A DNA stretch of 5,235 bases, taken from assembly GCA_009778865.1 (NCBI GenBank), contig WRFJ01000072.1:1-5235 (forward strand). Direction: 5' to 3'. The translations under genes and the position numbers were made by a program. The stretch is from Chloroflexota bacterium. GTDB lineage: Bacteria > Chloroflexota > Dehalococcoidia > Dehalococcoidales > WRFJ01. Below, one piece after another: positions 5,088 to 5,235 of the stretch. Under the pieces are notes generated by a model. It searched no databases. It worked only from the letters and a program-made list of their open reading frames with translations, and had not been told where the DNA came from. The first letter of the stretch is position 1, and each line of letters begins with the position of its first letter.

Positions 5088-5235
5088 ATGAAAAAAATCT
5101 CAAAATCCACCTTGGGTAAGAGCATTTTATATAGTCTGCCCGTTATCATCATGTCTGTAGCCTGCTGCGTTTTTGCTTTTGTTGAACCGGCCGTCCATAA
5201 CGCCAACTTTGAAAAAGATAACGGTTTGAACGGCA
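5088..5235 (+). CDS. Exported or membrane-anchored protein, N-terminal fragment
   Basis: This gene is cut by the window end after 49 codons, so its function cannot be stated. The N-terminus is basic (MKKISKS, with a further K at 11) and is followed by a hydrophobic core at about residues 13-32 (ILYSLPVIIMSVACCVFAFV), as in a signal peptide or signal anchor. VFA at 28-30 could be a signal peptidase I site. The cysteines C26/C27 do not fit a good lipobox because S23 occupies the -3 position of C26. The chain then becomes polar (NFEKDNGLNG), as expected for an extracytoplasmic region. The strong promoter at 5009 and the AAGAGGA site suggest good expression independent of surE. Confidence 0.75.
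   Translation, partial: MKKISKSTLGKSILYSLPVIIMSVACCVFAFVEPAVHNANFEKDNGLNG

Overview
The window is an AT-rich bacterial chromosomal segment that looks like ordinary core genome. No mobile element, CRISPR array, tRNA or rRNA is visible. Promoters follow the sigma-70/sigma-A pattern with 17-base spacers, and three or four genes have clear GGAGG-like ribosome binding sites. A short zinc-ribbon protein with a C-terminal anchor, this HPRT type, and a SurE in the same segment suggest a Firmicutes-like organism, possibly a diderm Negativicutes. That placement is a low-confidence inference.

Layout from left to right. Positions 1-100 hold no assignable gene. A minus-strand unit follows, in transcription order hpt (hypoxanthine phosphoribosyltransferase, 1279-755) and then an uncharacterised PRTase-family protein (745-101). 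A 140-base divergent intergenic region carries back-to-back promoters for hpt (minus) and for a plus-strand gene for a double zinc-ribbon, tail-anchored membrane protein (1420-1980). That gene converges on a second minus-strand unit, metF (3934-3050) followed directly by queA (3049-2000), with only 19 bases between the convergent stops and no recognisable terminator. A 268-base divergent region with a metF promoter and a 25-base imperfect palindrome separates metF from plus-strand surE (4203-5012). A near-consensus promoter overlapping the surE stop codon drives a last gene (from 5088) that encodes an exported or membrane-anchored protein cut off by the window end.

Functionally the window mixes purine salvage (hpt, PRTase), one-carbon/methionine metabolism (metF), tRNA queuosine modification (queA) and nucleotide dephosphorylation (surE). 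A plausible link, not proven here, is that MetF feeds methionine and hence S-adenosylmethionine (SAM) synthesis. QueA spends SAM and releases methionine and adenine, and adenine-derived hypoxanthine could be recovered by Hpt.

Four start codons were moved inward from the longest open frame (hpt, zinc-ribbon gene, metF, surE), on the evidence of ribosome binding sites, promoter positions or family numbering. I found no convincing undescribed system. The points most worth a second look are the metF-upstream palindrome, the altered conserved motif in SurE, a possible leaderless surE transcript, and the unusual gene junctions in both minus-strand units.
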